From: a bacterium
GTDB taxonomy: Bacteria; Planctomycetota; Planctomycetia; Kolteriales; Kolteriaceae
DNA length: 64,000 nt
Direction: 5' to 3'
NCBI GenBank assembly: GCA_019748235.1
Contig: JAIEPU010000149.1
Span: 1 to 64,000 of the forward strand
Shown here piece by piece: positions 37,533-47,133 of this stretch (within the stretch, counting starts at the first letter, position 1; the number at the start of each line of letters is the position of its first letter). Under the pieces are notes generated by a model, which worked only from the letters and a program-made list of their open reading frames with translations, made no database searches and was not told the DNA's origin. Made by a program: the position numbers and the translations under genes.

Positions 37533-39311
37533 ATGTCTATGTCGCGACCTATCCAAGTTGGTGACGATTCGCCGAGGGAGGCGAAATCCAATTCGGGAAG
37601 TGGTCGTGGGGCCGATGAGACTCGTCAAGGTTCGGACACCGAAGCGGAGCCAAAGGCTCGGATGACGAAATCGGCAGAGGAGAACGCGACTGTGAATGGC
37701 GGCAGCTCGTCTGGTGCTGCCGACAGCGGTTATCCGAAGCGATTTGGTCCCTATGAGATTCACAAAGAGTTGGGGCGTGGCGGAATGGCTACGGTCTACC
37801 TCGCCACCGACACCCGCCTCGAACGGAAAGTTGCCCTAAAAGTCCCGCACAAGACGGTGGCAGCCGATCCCGAGTACATGGCGCGGTTTTTGCGCGAAGC
37901 ACGTTCCGCCGCAACACTGACTCATCCTAATATCTGCACGATCTTTGAAGTTGGTGAGATCGGTGGCACCCCTTACATGACGATGGCCCTCGTCGAGGGA
38001 AAAAGCCTCACCGAACTGATTGCGGAAGAGCACCCCGTTCCGCTGAAGCGAATCGCCATCATTGTGCGCAAAATCGCGCTCGCCATGGAAATGGCTCATC
38101 GCGAGGGAATCATCCACCGAGATCTCAAACCGGCCAACATCATGATCGACTCACGTCGTGAGCCGGTCATTATGGATTTCGGATTGGCGCGTCGCGAAGA
38201 TACCCAAGAGGACTCGCGACTGACGCAGGATGGACTTTTGATCGGAACTCCCATCTACATGGCTCCCGAAGTAGCGAAAAAAGGAGCCGGTGTTTCAGGC
38301 GCCATCACCGACATTTACAGTCTGGGAGCAATCCTCTACGAACTTCTCGCCGGTAGGCCTCCCTACAAGGGGACCGTGCAAGCGGTCCTGGTACAGGTCA
38401 TGCGCGGCCAACCCAAGCCACCCTCGGCAAGTCGAAGCGACATTGATGCTGGCATCGAGTCCATTTGTCTTCAGGCGATGGCCAAGGATCCCTCTGAACG
38501 ATTCCAGAGCATGTCGGATTTCGCCGCCGCGCTTCGGGATTACATTCAAAACCCAGATAGCGCGATGACTGCCGGTGTCGAAGTCGTCGAAGTGGTTGAG
38601 GAAAAGCCTTCCCTCGAGACGGAATCGCAGCGAACGCCGACCGAGCGAAAATCGAACAGTGAACGGGGCATTTCCTCGCGAAGTGGATCCAAAATCAGCC
38701 GTCGTCCTCCACCGAAGAAGGCGGACACTGTCAAATTCGTGTCGATCTTGATTGGCACTTGCGTTCTGGCCTTCGTCGTGATCATCGGTGCCATTATCTC
38801 GGTGAAGAAGATCGGGCGATCAGAGAAGCCTTCAGAAGTGACAGTGACCCCCAAACCGACGCCAGTGGCGCCGGCAGTGCCCGAGCCGCCACCCCCGATA
38901 CTTTCCAACGACGCGGGGATCAAATGGAACATGAAGCGAGCGAGAATTTCCTCGAACTTCAGAGGGTTCCTTCCTTTTCATTTTCCAGAGATTACCGCTG
39001 CGGACGGGTGGTATCGCTTCATCGATCTTCGAGTCATGATCAACGGTGAAACTCTCGATGCGGGCAGAATTGGAGACGATAACTGGACTCAGGAAGATCG
39101 GGCCAAGCCTCCGAAGACATTCAATCCCGTCTACAAGATTCCGGCTGATTGGTTAGGTGAACTCAAGGTGGGTAGTAAGCTCGAGGTGCGAGTGGATGCG
39201 TTTCTGGTCTACCTCAATCCCGGGAATGAAAAGAACCCCACCAGCTCGAAAAAGGTGAATTCAAAGTGTCAGATTGAAATCATTTCGCCGGAAGACGCCG
39301 CCAAAAAGTAA
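37533..39311 (+). CDS. Receptor-like Ser/Thr protein kinase (PknB type) with extracytoplasmic C-terminal domain
   Basis: The roughly 592-residue protein starts with a polar tail of about 70 residues, then a full kinase domain: LGRGGMATVYLA, VALKVPHK, IIHRDLKPANIMID, MDFGLARRE, GTPIYMAPEVA and YELLAGRPPYKG. All catalytic residues are intact. A juxtamembrane basic stretch (RRPPPKK) precedes one membrane helix (FVSILIGTCVLAFVVIIGAII), and about 165 residues, starting with a proline-rich spacer (KPTPVAPAVPEPPPP), lie outside. This is the standard receptor-like layout. FHA proteins are the usual readers of such kinases, and one is encoded at 43680-44192. The gene is convergent with the FIST gene. 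Confidence 0.93.
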   Translation: MSMSRPIQVGDDSPREAKSNSGSGRGADETRQGSDTEAEPKARMTKSAEENATVNGGSSSGAADSGYPKRFGPYEIHKELGRGGMATVYLATDTRLERKVALKVPHKTVAADPEYMARFLREARSAATLTHPNICTIFEVGEIGGTPYMTMALVEGKSLTELIAEEHPVPLKRIAIIVRKIALAMEMAHREGIIHRDLKPANIMIDSRREPVIMDFGLARREDTQEDSRLTQDGLLIGTPIYMAPEVAKKGAGVSGAITDIYSLGAILYELLAGRPPYKGTVQAVLVQVMRGQPKPPSASRSDIDAGIESICLQAMAKDPSERFQSMSDFAAALRDYIQNPDSAMTAGVEVVEVVEEKPSLETESQRTPTERKSNSERGISSRSGSKISRRPPPKKADTVKFVSILIGTCVLAFVVIIGAIISVKKIGRSEKPSEVTVTPKPTPVAPAVPEPPPPILSNDAGIKWNMKRARISSNFRGFLPFHFPEITAADGWYRFIDLRVMINGETLDAGRIGDDNWTQEDRAKPPKTFNPVYKIPADWLGELKVGSKLEVRVDAFLVYLNPGNEKNPTSSKKVNSKCQIEIISPEDAAKK

Positions 39312-39396
39312 GGAGCGGTGTTTTGCTCCGATGGGGATGCAGTATTCGAGTTGTCCAAAAATAGTTGATTCAGATTCTCACCATCCGACCTTCAAA

Positions 39397-40578
39397 TCAG
39401 CTTCCATTTTCATTCGACTCAAAAATCAAAACGCTCGCGGTAAAACCGTGAAGGAAATTCTTCTCTCCGACGGGACCAAGTTCACCAGCAGCGAAGAATC
39501 CCGCCAACGGCGCATGATGAAGGGCTTCGCTGACGATCCGAGCATCGTGATCCGGCTCACCGAACAGTCGCGATCCTCGTCCATTGCATGAGAATAGAAG
39601 AGCGCCCCGAGGCGTATCCCCAAGGTCGTGAAAGGCCTGCTTAAGATCCTCATCCGCTGATTCGGCATCGCGAAGATGAAATTGAATCGTCTGCCCAGGG
39701 CGAACGAAATCACCGATCGCAATCGCGCCTGTGCTCTGATCCGCGCCAATGACATTTCGTACGAGGAAATCGCCTCGGTCAAAGTGACTCTTGTATTCGT
39801 TGATTACCCGTCCGACGTGAATGCCGTGCTGAATCTTTTCCTTGTCCTCCGGACCGAGTTCCTCGAATAAGCCTTGTAATTGATCGAGGGCCTTTTTACC
39901 TCCGAGTTCAAAGATCACATTGCGATCCGCTTTGGTGATGACGTAAGGATGTCCGATGGGACGGCAACCTTGTGAAAGGATCATTCGAGTTGCGAGTGAG
40001 CCATGCAGTCTTACGCCGACAGCCCCTTCGTCGTGAAGCGACTCATTCAGAATCAATCGGTGCGACTTCGGTCGATCTCCACCACTCGCCATTCCGCCGA
40101 TGATCGGTATTCCAGGCTGTTCCTCGTTGAGAAGGACCGCTAAACGATCGGCTGGAAAGGTGAATGGCTCGCCGAAGAGAATGAGAATCGAACCCTTTGG
40201 CCAAGGCGAGAGTAAATCATCCGTCCAACCGAGAAACGAGCCTTGATCGATCTCAGAGGCATAACTGAGATGAAAAGGATTGAGTGTAACGCCGGGAAGT
40301 CGCGCCATCCAAAGCGATAAAGCATACTCTCCTTCAATCTCTTTACTTCCACCGACAATAGTTTCGCCGCAACTTCCGAGGATAATCGCGTTTGGAAATC
40401 GATGACGAAGTTGGTCACGGATTTGGGCCGCGTCATGCTTGATGGTAAAGAAAACGAACACCAGATCAGGAGCGTGATCGATCTGGTTCAAGCACTGCTC
40501 GGAGGCTTCTTCCACGGCACGCGTCGTATCATTCGTCAAAGACATAAAAGCGCCGCATACCAGGGAATCGTTCCCCAT
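39397..40578 (-). CDS. FIST sensory domain protein
   Basis: The 393-residue cytoplasmic protein carries FIST N and FIST C domains: DLVFVFFTIKHDAAQIRDQL, ILGSCGETIVGG, the middle IIGGMASGGDRPKSHRLI and the C-terminal ALLFSCNGRGSRLFGEPDHDARIV, AGFFAAGELGPVG and FLHGFTASVLIF. FIST modules bind small ligands, perhaps amino acids, and are usually fused to signalling outputs; here it stands alone. The neighbouring kinase and glutaminase make a nutrient-sensing link possible, but that is conjecture. The ATG follows GAGAGG. Confidence 0.9.
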   Translation of the reverse strand: MGNDSLVCGAFMSLTNDTTRAVEEASEQCLNQIDHAPDLVFVFFTIKHDAAQIRDQLRHRFPNAIILGSCGETIVGGSKEIEGEYALSLWMARLPGVTLNPFHLSYASEIDQGSFLGWTDDLLSPWPKGSILILFGEPFTFPADRLAVLLNEEQPGIPIIGGMASGGDRPKSHRLILNESLHDEGAVGVRLHGSLATRMILSQGCRPIGHPYVITKADRNVIFELGGKKALDQLQGLFEELGPEDKEKIQHGIHVGRVINEYKSHFDRGDFLVRNVIGADQSTGAIAIGDFVRPGQTIQFHLRDAESADEDLKQAFHDLGDTPRGALLFSCNGRGSRLFGEPDHDARIVSEALHHAPLAGFFAAGELGPVGEKNFLHGFTASVLIFESNENGS

Positions 40579-40645
40579 CCCGTGATCCTCTCTCTAAAAA
40601 CGTGAATGATTAATCGCGATCATTCGATCGAAATGCACCGGTACT

Positions 40646-41560
40646 TTATGGGGTGGCCGCGGGACTCTTCATCGGCTTAAGTTGTTTTTCGAGGAATTCA
40701 ATCGACGTCTGGACGGCTTGCAAATTCGTCGCCGCGGTGATGTGATCGCCTCCTGGAACCTTATAGAGCGAGGCCTCCACTCCTTTTTTCTGAAGTCGTT
40801 CGATCATGATTTCAGGACCACGGATCGTGACGAGTTCATCGGCGGTTCCGTGGAAGAACAGAATCGGAGGATCGTCTTCCGAGAGATAGAACGCGGGAGA
40901 TGCGGTCACATACACTTCAGGAACCTCGCCTTTGGTTCCACCGAGGAAGTGGGACAGTACCTTGTCATCTTCCTCAAGCACGGTGAAATCACACGGGCTC
41001 CCGCCGGCCACCACCGCTTTGAGTCGGCGACCAGTCTTCTGTCCCGGCTTCCAAGGGGGGACTACATCGTCCGGCTTGTTCTGATCGCCTGCCATCCCTA
41101 AGAGAAAGACCAGATGTGCGCCCGCCGAATAACCGATCGCTCCGATACGGTCCGCATCGACGTGATACTCGTCCGCGTGTTCTTCAATCCATCGAAGGGC
41201 CGCTCGGCAATCGTTGATCTGAGCCGGATGCTTGGAGTCAGGTGCCAGTCGATAATTGATGGCGAAAGCGGCGAATCCTCGAGCGGCGAGCCTCATTGCG
41301 TAGCCGGAGAGCTGCGTCTTATTGCCTGATTTCCATGAGCCTCCATGCACCACCAGTACAGCGGGGAAAGGTCCTAGGCCGTTCGGAACATAAGCATCGA
41401 GCAGTAGGTCTTTTCCGTCAGGAGATGAATACACGATGTCTCGCTTGATCGTGAATTTCCCCGGTGTCGATGCGGGCTCAGCCTGCGTCGGAGAAGTAAC
41501 GATCGCGATTACCACGAGGACTGAGACCGGCATAACGATTCCGATGCGCAACTGAAACAT
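40646..41560 (-). CDS. Exported alpha/beta hydrolase (esterase/lipase, BD-FAE like)
   Basis: The 304-residue protein has a signal peptide (IGIVMPVSVLVVIAIVTSPTQA) and an alpha/beta hydrolase core. VVHGGSWKSG carries the oxyanion HGG motif, GYSAGAH the nucleophilic serine, ILFFHGTADELV the acid and GGDHI the histidine. The family includes carbohydrate esterases and feruloyl-type esterases; the substrate is open. GAGGAAGCGAA ahead of the ATG is a good ribosome site. The gene is followed by the FIST gene on the same strand after a 67-base gap. Confidence 0.88.
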   Translation of the reverse strand: MFQLRIGIVMPVSVLVVIAIVTSPTQAEPASTPGKFTIKRDIVYSSPDGKDLLLDAYVPNGLGPFPAVLVVHGGSWKSGNKTQLSGYAMRLAARGFAAFAINYRLAPDSKHPAQINDCRAALRWIEEHADEYHVDADRIGAIGYSAGAHLVFLLGMAGDQNKPDDVVPPWKPGQKTGRRLKAVVAGGSPCDFTVLEEDDKVLSHFLGGTKGEVPEVYVTASPAFYLSEDDPPILFFHGTADELVTIRGPEIMIERLQKKGVEASLYKVPGGDHITAATNLQAVQTSIEFLEKQLKPMKSPAATP

Positions 41561-41805
41561 TTCGCTTCCTCAACACCAGCAGGAATAGGCGAGATCTTGA
41601 TTATGCTACTCGTCAGCGGTGACCTTTACTCTCACAGGAAAGGCATTGTCTGACGAGATGCATTATATGGGAAGTTCTTGGCGAGGATCGGCGCCGATTG
41701 ATGTGATGGTAACCAGAACGATTTTTAGGCGTCTGAAAAGTCTCCAAAGGCGAATCCCTCGGAAACGTTCGATTCGAAAACTCTTAACCGACTTGATGAC
41801 TGCGT

Positions 41806-42843
41806 TTAAGCATTTTGAGCTGAACTAACAGGGGAAAGGTGCTGAAGAATCGATTGCCGATCACTGCCAGTTTCGAATACGTGCAGATTAAACCGATTGG
41901 CTAGCTCCTGGCATACTTTCACGCCTCGGACACTGTTCCCTTTTGCATCGAGGCGTGGGGAGAAAATTCCGATCCCGACCTGTCCTGGGACCACCGCGAC
42001 GATGCCTCCACCGACGCCGCTCTTTGCCGGGATGCCCACCCGGTAGGCCCACTCGCCGGCATAGTCGTACATTCCGCAGGTATGCATGACGCTGAGCAGA
42101 TCTTTCACGTACTGTGATTCAATCGCCCGAACGCCCGTGACTGGATTGACCCCACCGTTTGCGAGGGTCGCTCCGATGACGGCGAGGTCATGTGACGTCA
42201 CCATGATGCTGCATTGTTGAAAGTAGAGATCGAGAGTTTCCTCGATCGAGGGGCTGACCATGCCGAAGTTCAGCATCAAGTGCGCCATCGCGCGATTTCG
42301 ATGTCCCGTGGCACGCTCCGAAGCGTAGACCGAACTGTTGACATAGACCTGGCGACCGCAATATCGGCCGAATGTGTCAAGCATCCTCGTCACGCGATCC
42401 GGGAAATCCTTTCCAACCACCAGATCGGCGGCCGCAATGGCGCCCGCATTGATCATCGGGTTGAACGGTCGATTCGATTCCTCATCGAGTGTGATCGAAT
42501 TGAATGCTTCGCCGATTGGTTGAACGCCGACTTTGGATAGGACATGTTCCCGGCCGAATTCCTCAAGTCCGATTCCGAACATGAAGGGTTTAGAGACGGA
42601 TTGAATCGTGAACTCTTGCTTGTGATCGCCGACGTCGATCGATTGTCCTTTGATGGAAACGATGGAGATCGCGAACCAATCCGGATTCGCTTTGGCGAGT
42701 TCTGGTATATAGTCGGCGACCTTTCCGTCATGCACATCCTTGTATTTCGCCAGCAACTCCATCAGCGTATCGCGCAGCGGAGAGGCAGCCGACTTCATTC
42801 GAGACAAGAACGCGTCGAGGTATCGGCCCGACTCATCAGACAT
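41806..42843 (-). CDS. glsA: Glutaminase
   Basis: The 345-residue protein matches the serine-dependent beta-lactamase-like glutaminases: the SxxK motif in QSVSKPF, FNPMINAGAIAA, NRAMAHLMLNFG, YFQQCSIMVTSHDLAVIGATLANGGVNPVTG, YRVGIPAKSGVGGGIVAVVPG and LDAKGNSVRGVKVCQEL. It hydrolyses glutamine to glutamate and ammonia. It is a little longer than the usual 310 residues at both ends (MSDESGRYLDAFLSRMKSAAS and a 15-residue tail). It begins only six bases after the stop of the ParA-like gene, whose 3' end supplies GGAG, so the pair is likely translationally coupled. Confidence 0.93.
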   Translation of the reverse strand: MSDESGRYLDAFLSRMKSAASPLRDTLMELLAKYKDVHDGKVADYIPELAKANPDWFAISIVSIKGQSIDVGDHKQEFTIQSVSKPFMFGIGLEEFGREHVLSKVGVQPIGEAFNSITLDEESNRPFNPMINAGAIAAADLVVGKDFPDRVTRMLDTFGRYCGRQVYVNSSVYASERATGHRNRAMAHLMLNFGMVSPSIEETLDLYFQQCSIMVTSHDLAVIGATLANGGVNPVTGVRAIESQYVKDLLSVMHTCGMYDYAGEWAYRVGIPAKSGVGGGIVAVVPGQVGIGIFSPRLDAKGNSVRGVKVCQELANRFNLHVFETGSDRQSILQHLSPVSSAQNA

Positions 42844-42849
42844 CAGTGA

Positions 42850-43614
42850 TTACTCCATCACGGCCAAAAGGGCGAACTCGAGTTCTTGCGTAAAGGGATG
42901 TTCAGGGAAGCGGTCGACAAAGATCGCGGAACTGGCGAGATGAACGATCTCGTTGTTCAAGGGGAGCATTGCGACGACCTTGGCATCGTAGCTCGCCTCG
43001 ACCTTCTGCTTAAGTCTCACGCGATCCATCCCAGGAGGGATCTTATTGACGATCAGCCCGATCTTTTCGACTTCCAGTCGTCGCGCCAGCTCAAGTGTGA
43101 CTGACGTTCCTTGAAAATCTTGACTATCGGGCCGGAGCACAAGGATCAGCATGTCTGAGATAATGATGGAGAGGAGCGTCTCCTCGTTCACACCCGGATG
43201 TGTATCGATCATGAGATAATCAAGATCGAGCTTTTGAATGAGCGTTCGAAAGCCGTCGTTGAGGAGCCCGACATCATAACCATCCTTCAAGACTCGTCCA
43301 ATCTCACCGGACTTGATGCTTGCCGGAACGAGAAAAAGACGACCTGTTCCTTCTGCGTTTTCACCAAGTATTCGGTCGGTCACGTCATAGGCGGCTTTAT
43401 CGATTTCAGATTTGCCCCAAAGGTAGTCGTTGAGCGAGTGTGTGATCTGCTCCTCATCAAAACCGAAGAGAACATGAACTCCAGGCGATTGAATGTCGGT
43501 GTCGACGATGGCGACTCGAAATCCCTTTCGTGCGAGCATCACCGAGAGATTGGCGGTGGTGTTTGACTTACCTGTCCCGCCACGAAATGAATGAATCGAA
43601 ATTGTTTTGGACAC
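42850..43614 (-). CDS. ParA/MinD-like P-loop ATPase
   Basis: The 254-residue protein has a deviant Walker A FRGGTGKSNTTANLSVMLA with the signature lysine, followed by VAIVDTDIQSPGVHVLFG and YLMIDTHPGVNEETLL (Walker B region). There is no partner ParB or MinC nearby, so chromosome partition is unlikely. Its place between an FHA protein and a glutaminase suggests a positioning or switching role for signalling or metabolic complexes. The start is GTG at 43612-43614 with GGGAG about 13 bases upstream. It is 65 bases after the FHA gene and 6 before glsA. Confidence 0.87.
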   Translation of the reverse strand: MSKTISIHSFRGGTGKSNTTANLSVMLARKGFRVAIVDTDIQSPGVHVLFGFDEEQITHSLNDYLWGKSEIDKAAYDVTDRILGENAEGTGRLFLVPASIKSGEIGRVLKDGYDVGLLNDGFRTLIQKLDLDYLMIDTHPGVNEETLLSIIISDMLILVLRPDSQDFQGTSVTLELARRLEVEKIGLIVNKIPPGMDRVRLKQKVEASYDAKVVAMLPLNNEIVHLASSAIFVDRFPEHPFTQELEFALLAVME

Positions 43615-43679
43615 GTCGGCGTCTCGCTCCCGTTGTAAGTCACGCGTTCTCAGTAAGGTTCCTTGGGATGGGCATGGTG

Positions 43680-44192
43680 TCAGCGCGCCGCATCGTTCCT
43701 CTCACGCTTGAGTTGCTTCGCTCGCTCGATAAGAGCGCGGAATGCGTCTCCCTCCGCGATCCTCGATACTTCCTCATTCTTTCGCTTTTGATCGATGGTC
43801 AGGAATTCGAGCGTAACTGTGTCGGTATCCCCCGTCACAGTCGCCGCCAAAGCGAGCATTTCATGCACATAAGACAACTGAAATTTAGGGCCGCTCGGAC
43901 CAAGTTGAATGATGGTTCGGTCCTTCGGCCGTGCCTCGGTGACCATTTCGCCGCCGATCAAGGTTCCGTTTCGGCCATGAGAGATGAGAACCCAATCTCC
44001 TTTCTCAGCATCCCAAATAAGCTCGACGTGAATGCGTGAAACCGACTTATCCGTGAGTCGAATGTCACATTCAGGCGATCGACCAATCACGACGCGGCTG
44101 GATCCCTCGAAACGCCACGTTTGAACGACGTGACCCTTCGCGGAGTCCACGAGGTGCAGAGTGAGAATCGTCGACTTGCCGTCCGTCGGCAT
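43680..44192 (-). CDS. FHA domain protein
   Basis: The 170-residue cytoplasmic protein has an FHA domain in residues about 30-110: VVIGRSPECDIRLTDKSVSRIHVELIWD, with the Gly-Arg-Ser, Ser-Arg and His residues that contact phosphothreonine. The last 60 residues are charged and helical (RKNEEVSRIAEGDAFRALIERAKQLK). It should dock on threonine-phosphorylated partners, probably substrates of the receptor kinases at 37533-39311 or 47696-52402. It heads the run FHA, ParA-like, glutaminase. AAAGG precedes the ATG. Confidence 0.88.
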   Translation of the reverse strand: MPTDGKSTILTLHLVDSAKGHVVQTWRFEGSSRVVIGRSPECDIRLTDKSVSRIHVELIWDAEKGDWVLISHGRNGTLIGGEMVTEARPKDRTIIQLGPSGPKFQLSYVHEMLALAATVTGDTDTVTLEFLTIDQKRKNEEVSRIAEGDAFRALIERAKQLKRERNDAAR

Positions 44193-44349
44193 GGAGGAGC
44201 CTTTATGTTGATGTGCGGATGGGCACCCGAGCCCAAATCAGCAAGCGTCATGCCGGATTCGGCTTCGGAAGGTATTTAGACACAAACCAATTCAGTGCCG
44301 AGGTTTTTGACGCGTGCGATGCGAATGCAATATGGATCGAAATGCCCGG

Positions 44350-44374
44350 TATTCCAGCAATCACTGCTGGAATA
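44350..44374 (-). terminator. Perfect 10-bp hairpin downstream of the TonB receptor gene
   Basis: TATTCCAGCA (44350-44359) and TGCTGGAATA (44365-44374) pair perfectly around a five-base loop, about 40 bases after the receptor stop. The following minus-strand bases have only a short T-run, so it is a candidate terminator or mRNA end stabiliser. Confidence 0.4.
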
Positions 44375-44415
44375 TGAGTCAACCTACCTAGGCGTTCTCA
44401 CAAAGGACTCAGCGA

Positions 44416-47133
44416 TCAAAAGGTCATTTCAAGCCCGAATCGAGCGGTAATCCCAGGGTTGGGGGTGAAGTTCGTGAAGCTCGAACTGGCGGGGGCAAGG
44501 CGATCGGTCAACAGCAGCGAGCCGTGTTGCGTGTACGAACGATCAAAGACGTTGATGATCGCGCTGGTCGCCTTGATGTTGTCGGTGAACCGGTAGTACC
44601 CCAAGAGGTCGAACGTTACGAATCCCGGCGTGGGAAGCTCAAAGAGCGTATTGGCAACGACGTTCTGGCTCATCGCCATCCGGGTGATGCCGGTAACACC
44701 CCAGCGATCCTCTTTCTGGTCGAAGTAGCGTAACCCGACGGTCCCATTGAAGGGATAGATTCCAGGCAAGTTGTCGGCGCCGCCGATCTGGGGAGAATTG
44801 TTGATACCTCTAACGTAGGCGGCCGTACCAAAAGCTGCGAGTCCGTCGAAGATTTTCACATCAACGAATGCATCGCTCCCGTACAGCGTGGCTCTTGCAA
44901 GGTTCGTGTATTGATAGACCTTTGACGTCACCGGATTGTTCGGATCGGGATTGATCGGATTCCCCGCGACTCCTTGAAAATCGTAGAGGATGAAGTCCGT
45001 CACGTTTGAATAGTAACCGCGAATGCTGGAGTTGATGATTTCACCCCGTCGAGACAGTCCAAGGTCGAACTGAGTGTTCTGCTCAGGCCGCAGATCAGAG
45101 TTACCGACGGCAATGCTGTTGCCGGATCGAATCAGCGGAGTGAACACCGTCTTGCTGTAGAGCTCCGAAAGCGTCGGATTCCGCATGCCGAAACCCATGC
45201 CATTTTCCAAATAGAACTTCTCGGTGAGGCGTGTTTCCGCCGCGATATACGCCATCCCTAAGAAATGGTTGGGAGTGGTGTAGCCGGAATTCGAGAAGCC
45301 TGGACTTGGCCCCCCCCCACTCACAGCATCGTTCGTGTCGACATATGTCTGAGTGAAGTCAAAGCGGCCGCCTGTGGTGATTTTGACATCTTCGGACACG
45401 GGAATCGCCACATCGGTGAACAAGCCGTAGTCGTTCATTGACGAATAGGGAATTCCCGACGGAGCGGGGCCGAATGGTCCGGTGAAGAACTTGCCGGTCC
45501 CGTCCACGTTTTGCTCGACATAAAACTGGCTGTACCGACGGAAGTCTGCTCCGAAGGTCGCAAGAATATAGTCCTCTTCTCCCAGGGTCATCAGGCTTCG
45601 AATGCCTTGGCTTTGCAGGTTACCGAACACAAACGTATTCGTCAGATTGAATTGGGGCTGAACGACGAAGCCAGAAAAGTTCTGCGTGATGAACTGATCG
45701 TAGAACGTCACATGTTTATTGTAACGGAGGGAGTTTCCATTGTAGTCGTCCCGTGAATTCCAATACTGCACCATGAACTTCTGCGGGCCGCTTCGGTCCT
45801 CTTGCACGATGTACCGGACATTGTACTGGTTCGTCACCATGCTATTGATGTCGTAAATGACACCCGCGAGTTGCAGGTTGTTGATCTCGTTGCGAAGGAA
45901 ATCGAATTCGACTCGAGAGTAGTTGCCGATGTCGAGCCCAGTGGCCAAATAACCATTCCAGTTCTGGTAGCCGCCGGGGATAGAGTTGAAATCCGACGCT
46001 CCACCTGGCCTAAAATCGGTCGCGAAGCGAAGGCCATAACTGAAGAAGACGCCCCAGTTCTTGCCGCCTGCCTCCAAAGAATCGCGATTATAAAACGTTC
46101 CGCCGTTCGTGCCGTAGTCGACCGTGCTGTAAACGTGAGCATTCGTTCCATCTTCGTAACGGGGCGATTCTCGCATGTCACTGATGATGAAGCCGAGTCC
46201 CGGACCATACAGAGAGGTGTAGGGTCCGTTATAAACCTTGGCATTCTGAATGAGGCCAGGATCCACCGTGCTGAAGAGTGAATCGATATCCACGCGAGTC
46301 TTCAATTGATTCACGCCACTCGCCGTTCCGACGAGTTGCTGGGTGGTGAATCCGCGAATGCGTGTATCAATTGTGAGAGGTGACGTTCGCCGGGTGTTGA
46401 CGGAAGGAGCTGACTCAAGAAGCTGACCCACCGTGTTTGGCAAAGTCTTGATATCCATGACCTGCGTATTGATCTCTTGCGACGGCGCAGGAGTCGGCTC
46501 TGCGGAAGGGCTGAATCCGGTGGCGCCCGATGCTCCCGCTAGCTCGGTGCGCTCGGTCACGGCGCGTATCGGTTCTTGTGAGTTCGATGAATCGGGAAGC
46601 TCGGGGTTCGGTTGCAAAGAGTCTGGCAGCTCTGGGTTTGGCTGCAACATGTCGGGTAGTTCTGGGTTCGGCAAGAGTGGGGGATTCGCTGCCCCCTCCC
46701 CTTGGGGATCTTGGTACATGACAATCCTCGTGTATCCAAGATCGACGGTGCCGCGCCGAGATCGAGTTCGTCGCGAAGCCTGCGGGACATTTTTCGAACG
46801 ATACTCGGGGAGAAGCGGCGCGTTGATGAGTTGAGGTAACGGTCTCTTCACCAGTTCCTGATGAGTGACCGGTGCCAGTCCGTCATGAGCGCTCGAGACG
46901 GAAACGATGGAACCCGAACGATCGGAACGATCACTGGCGTCGGAGTCCGCACTTCTGAGTGAGGCTCCTTGTTTGCGATCACCATCCGGAGACTTCCATC
47001 GCTGCGGAGACGGTTTCCATTCAGGGAGTCTCGGAAGATCCGCGCCGGCCAGGCGAGGTATTCCCATCGCAGGGAGAAGAATCAAAGCGAGCACAAAGTA
47101 GCTCGCTCCCCGATTCCGTCCCTCTCGCCGCAT
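44416..47133 (-). CDS. TonB-dependent outer-membrane receptor
   Basis: The 905-residue protein has a signal peptide (ASYFVLALILLPAMGIPRLAGA), then an unusually long spacer of about 175 residues that includes a 10-residue repeat in tandem (NPELPDMLQP, NPELPDSLQP, NPELPDSSN). A plug domain follows (VMDIKTLPNTVGQLLESAPSVNTR, IRGFTTQQLVG, VYNGPYTSLYGPGLGFIISDM) and then a beta barrel with many aromatic strand pairs, ending FGLEMTF with the terminal aromatic needed for assembly. The likely role is uptake of a chelated metal or a glycan. I choose the ATG at 47131-47133; AAAGG is about nine bases upstream. A GTG three codons earlier is too close to it. Confidence 0.92.
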   Translation of the reverse strand: MRREGRNRGASYFVLALILLPAMGIPRLAGADLPRLPEWKPSPQRWKSPDGDRKQGASLRSADSDASDRSDRSGSIVSVSSAHDGLAPVTHQELVKRPLPQLINAPLLPEYRSKNVPQASRRTRSRRGTVDLGYTRIVMYQDPQGEGAANPPLLPNPELPDMLQPNPELPDSLQPNPELPDSSNSQEPIRAVTERTELAGASGATGFSPSAEPTPAPSQEINTQVMDIKTLPNTVGQLLESAPSVNTRRTSPLTIDTRIRGFTTQQLVGTASGVNQLKTRVDIDSLFSTVDPGLIQNAKVYNGPYTSLYGPGLGFIISDMRESPRYEDGTNAHVYSTVDYGTNGGTFYNRDSLEAGGKNWGVFFSYGLRFATDFRPGGASDFNSIPGGYQNWNGYLATGLDIGNYSRVEFDFLRNEINNLQLAGVIYDINSMVTNQYNVRYIVQEDRSGPQKFMVQYWNSRDDYNGNSLRYNKHVTFYDQFITQNFSGFVVQPQFNLTNTFVFGNLQSQGIRSLMTLGEEDYILATFGADFRRYSQFYVEQNVDGTGKFFTGPFGPAPSGIPYSSMNDYGLFTDVAIPVSEDVKITTGGRFDFTQTYVDTNDAVSGGGPSPGFSNSGYTTPNHFLGMAYIAAETRLTEKFYLENGMGFGMRNPTLSELYSKTVFTPLIRSGNSIAVGNSDLRPEQNTQFDLGLSRRGEIINSSIRGYYSNVTDFILYDFQGVAGNPINPDPNNPVTSKVYQYTNLARATLYGSDAFVDVKIFDGLAAFGTAAYVRGINNSPQIGGADNLPGIYPFNGTVGLRYFDQKEDRWGVTGITRMAMSQNVVANTLFELPTPGFVTFDLLGYYRFTDNIKATSAIINVFDRSYTQHGSLLLTDRLAPASSSFTNFTPNPGITARFGLEMTF

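Noticed and set aside
39312-39329. Short GGAGC/GCTCC hairpin after the receptor kinase gene
   Set aside because: The stem is only 5 bp with an eight-base loop and no T-run, too weak to call a terminator.
41619-41828. Plus-strand 69-codon frame between the esterase and glutaminase genes
   Set aside because: It starts at GTG with no ribosome site, overlaps the glutaminase end and has no family resemblance.
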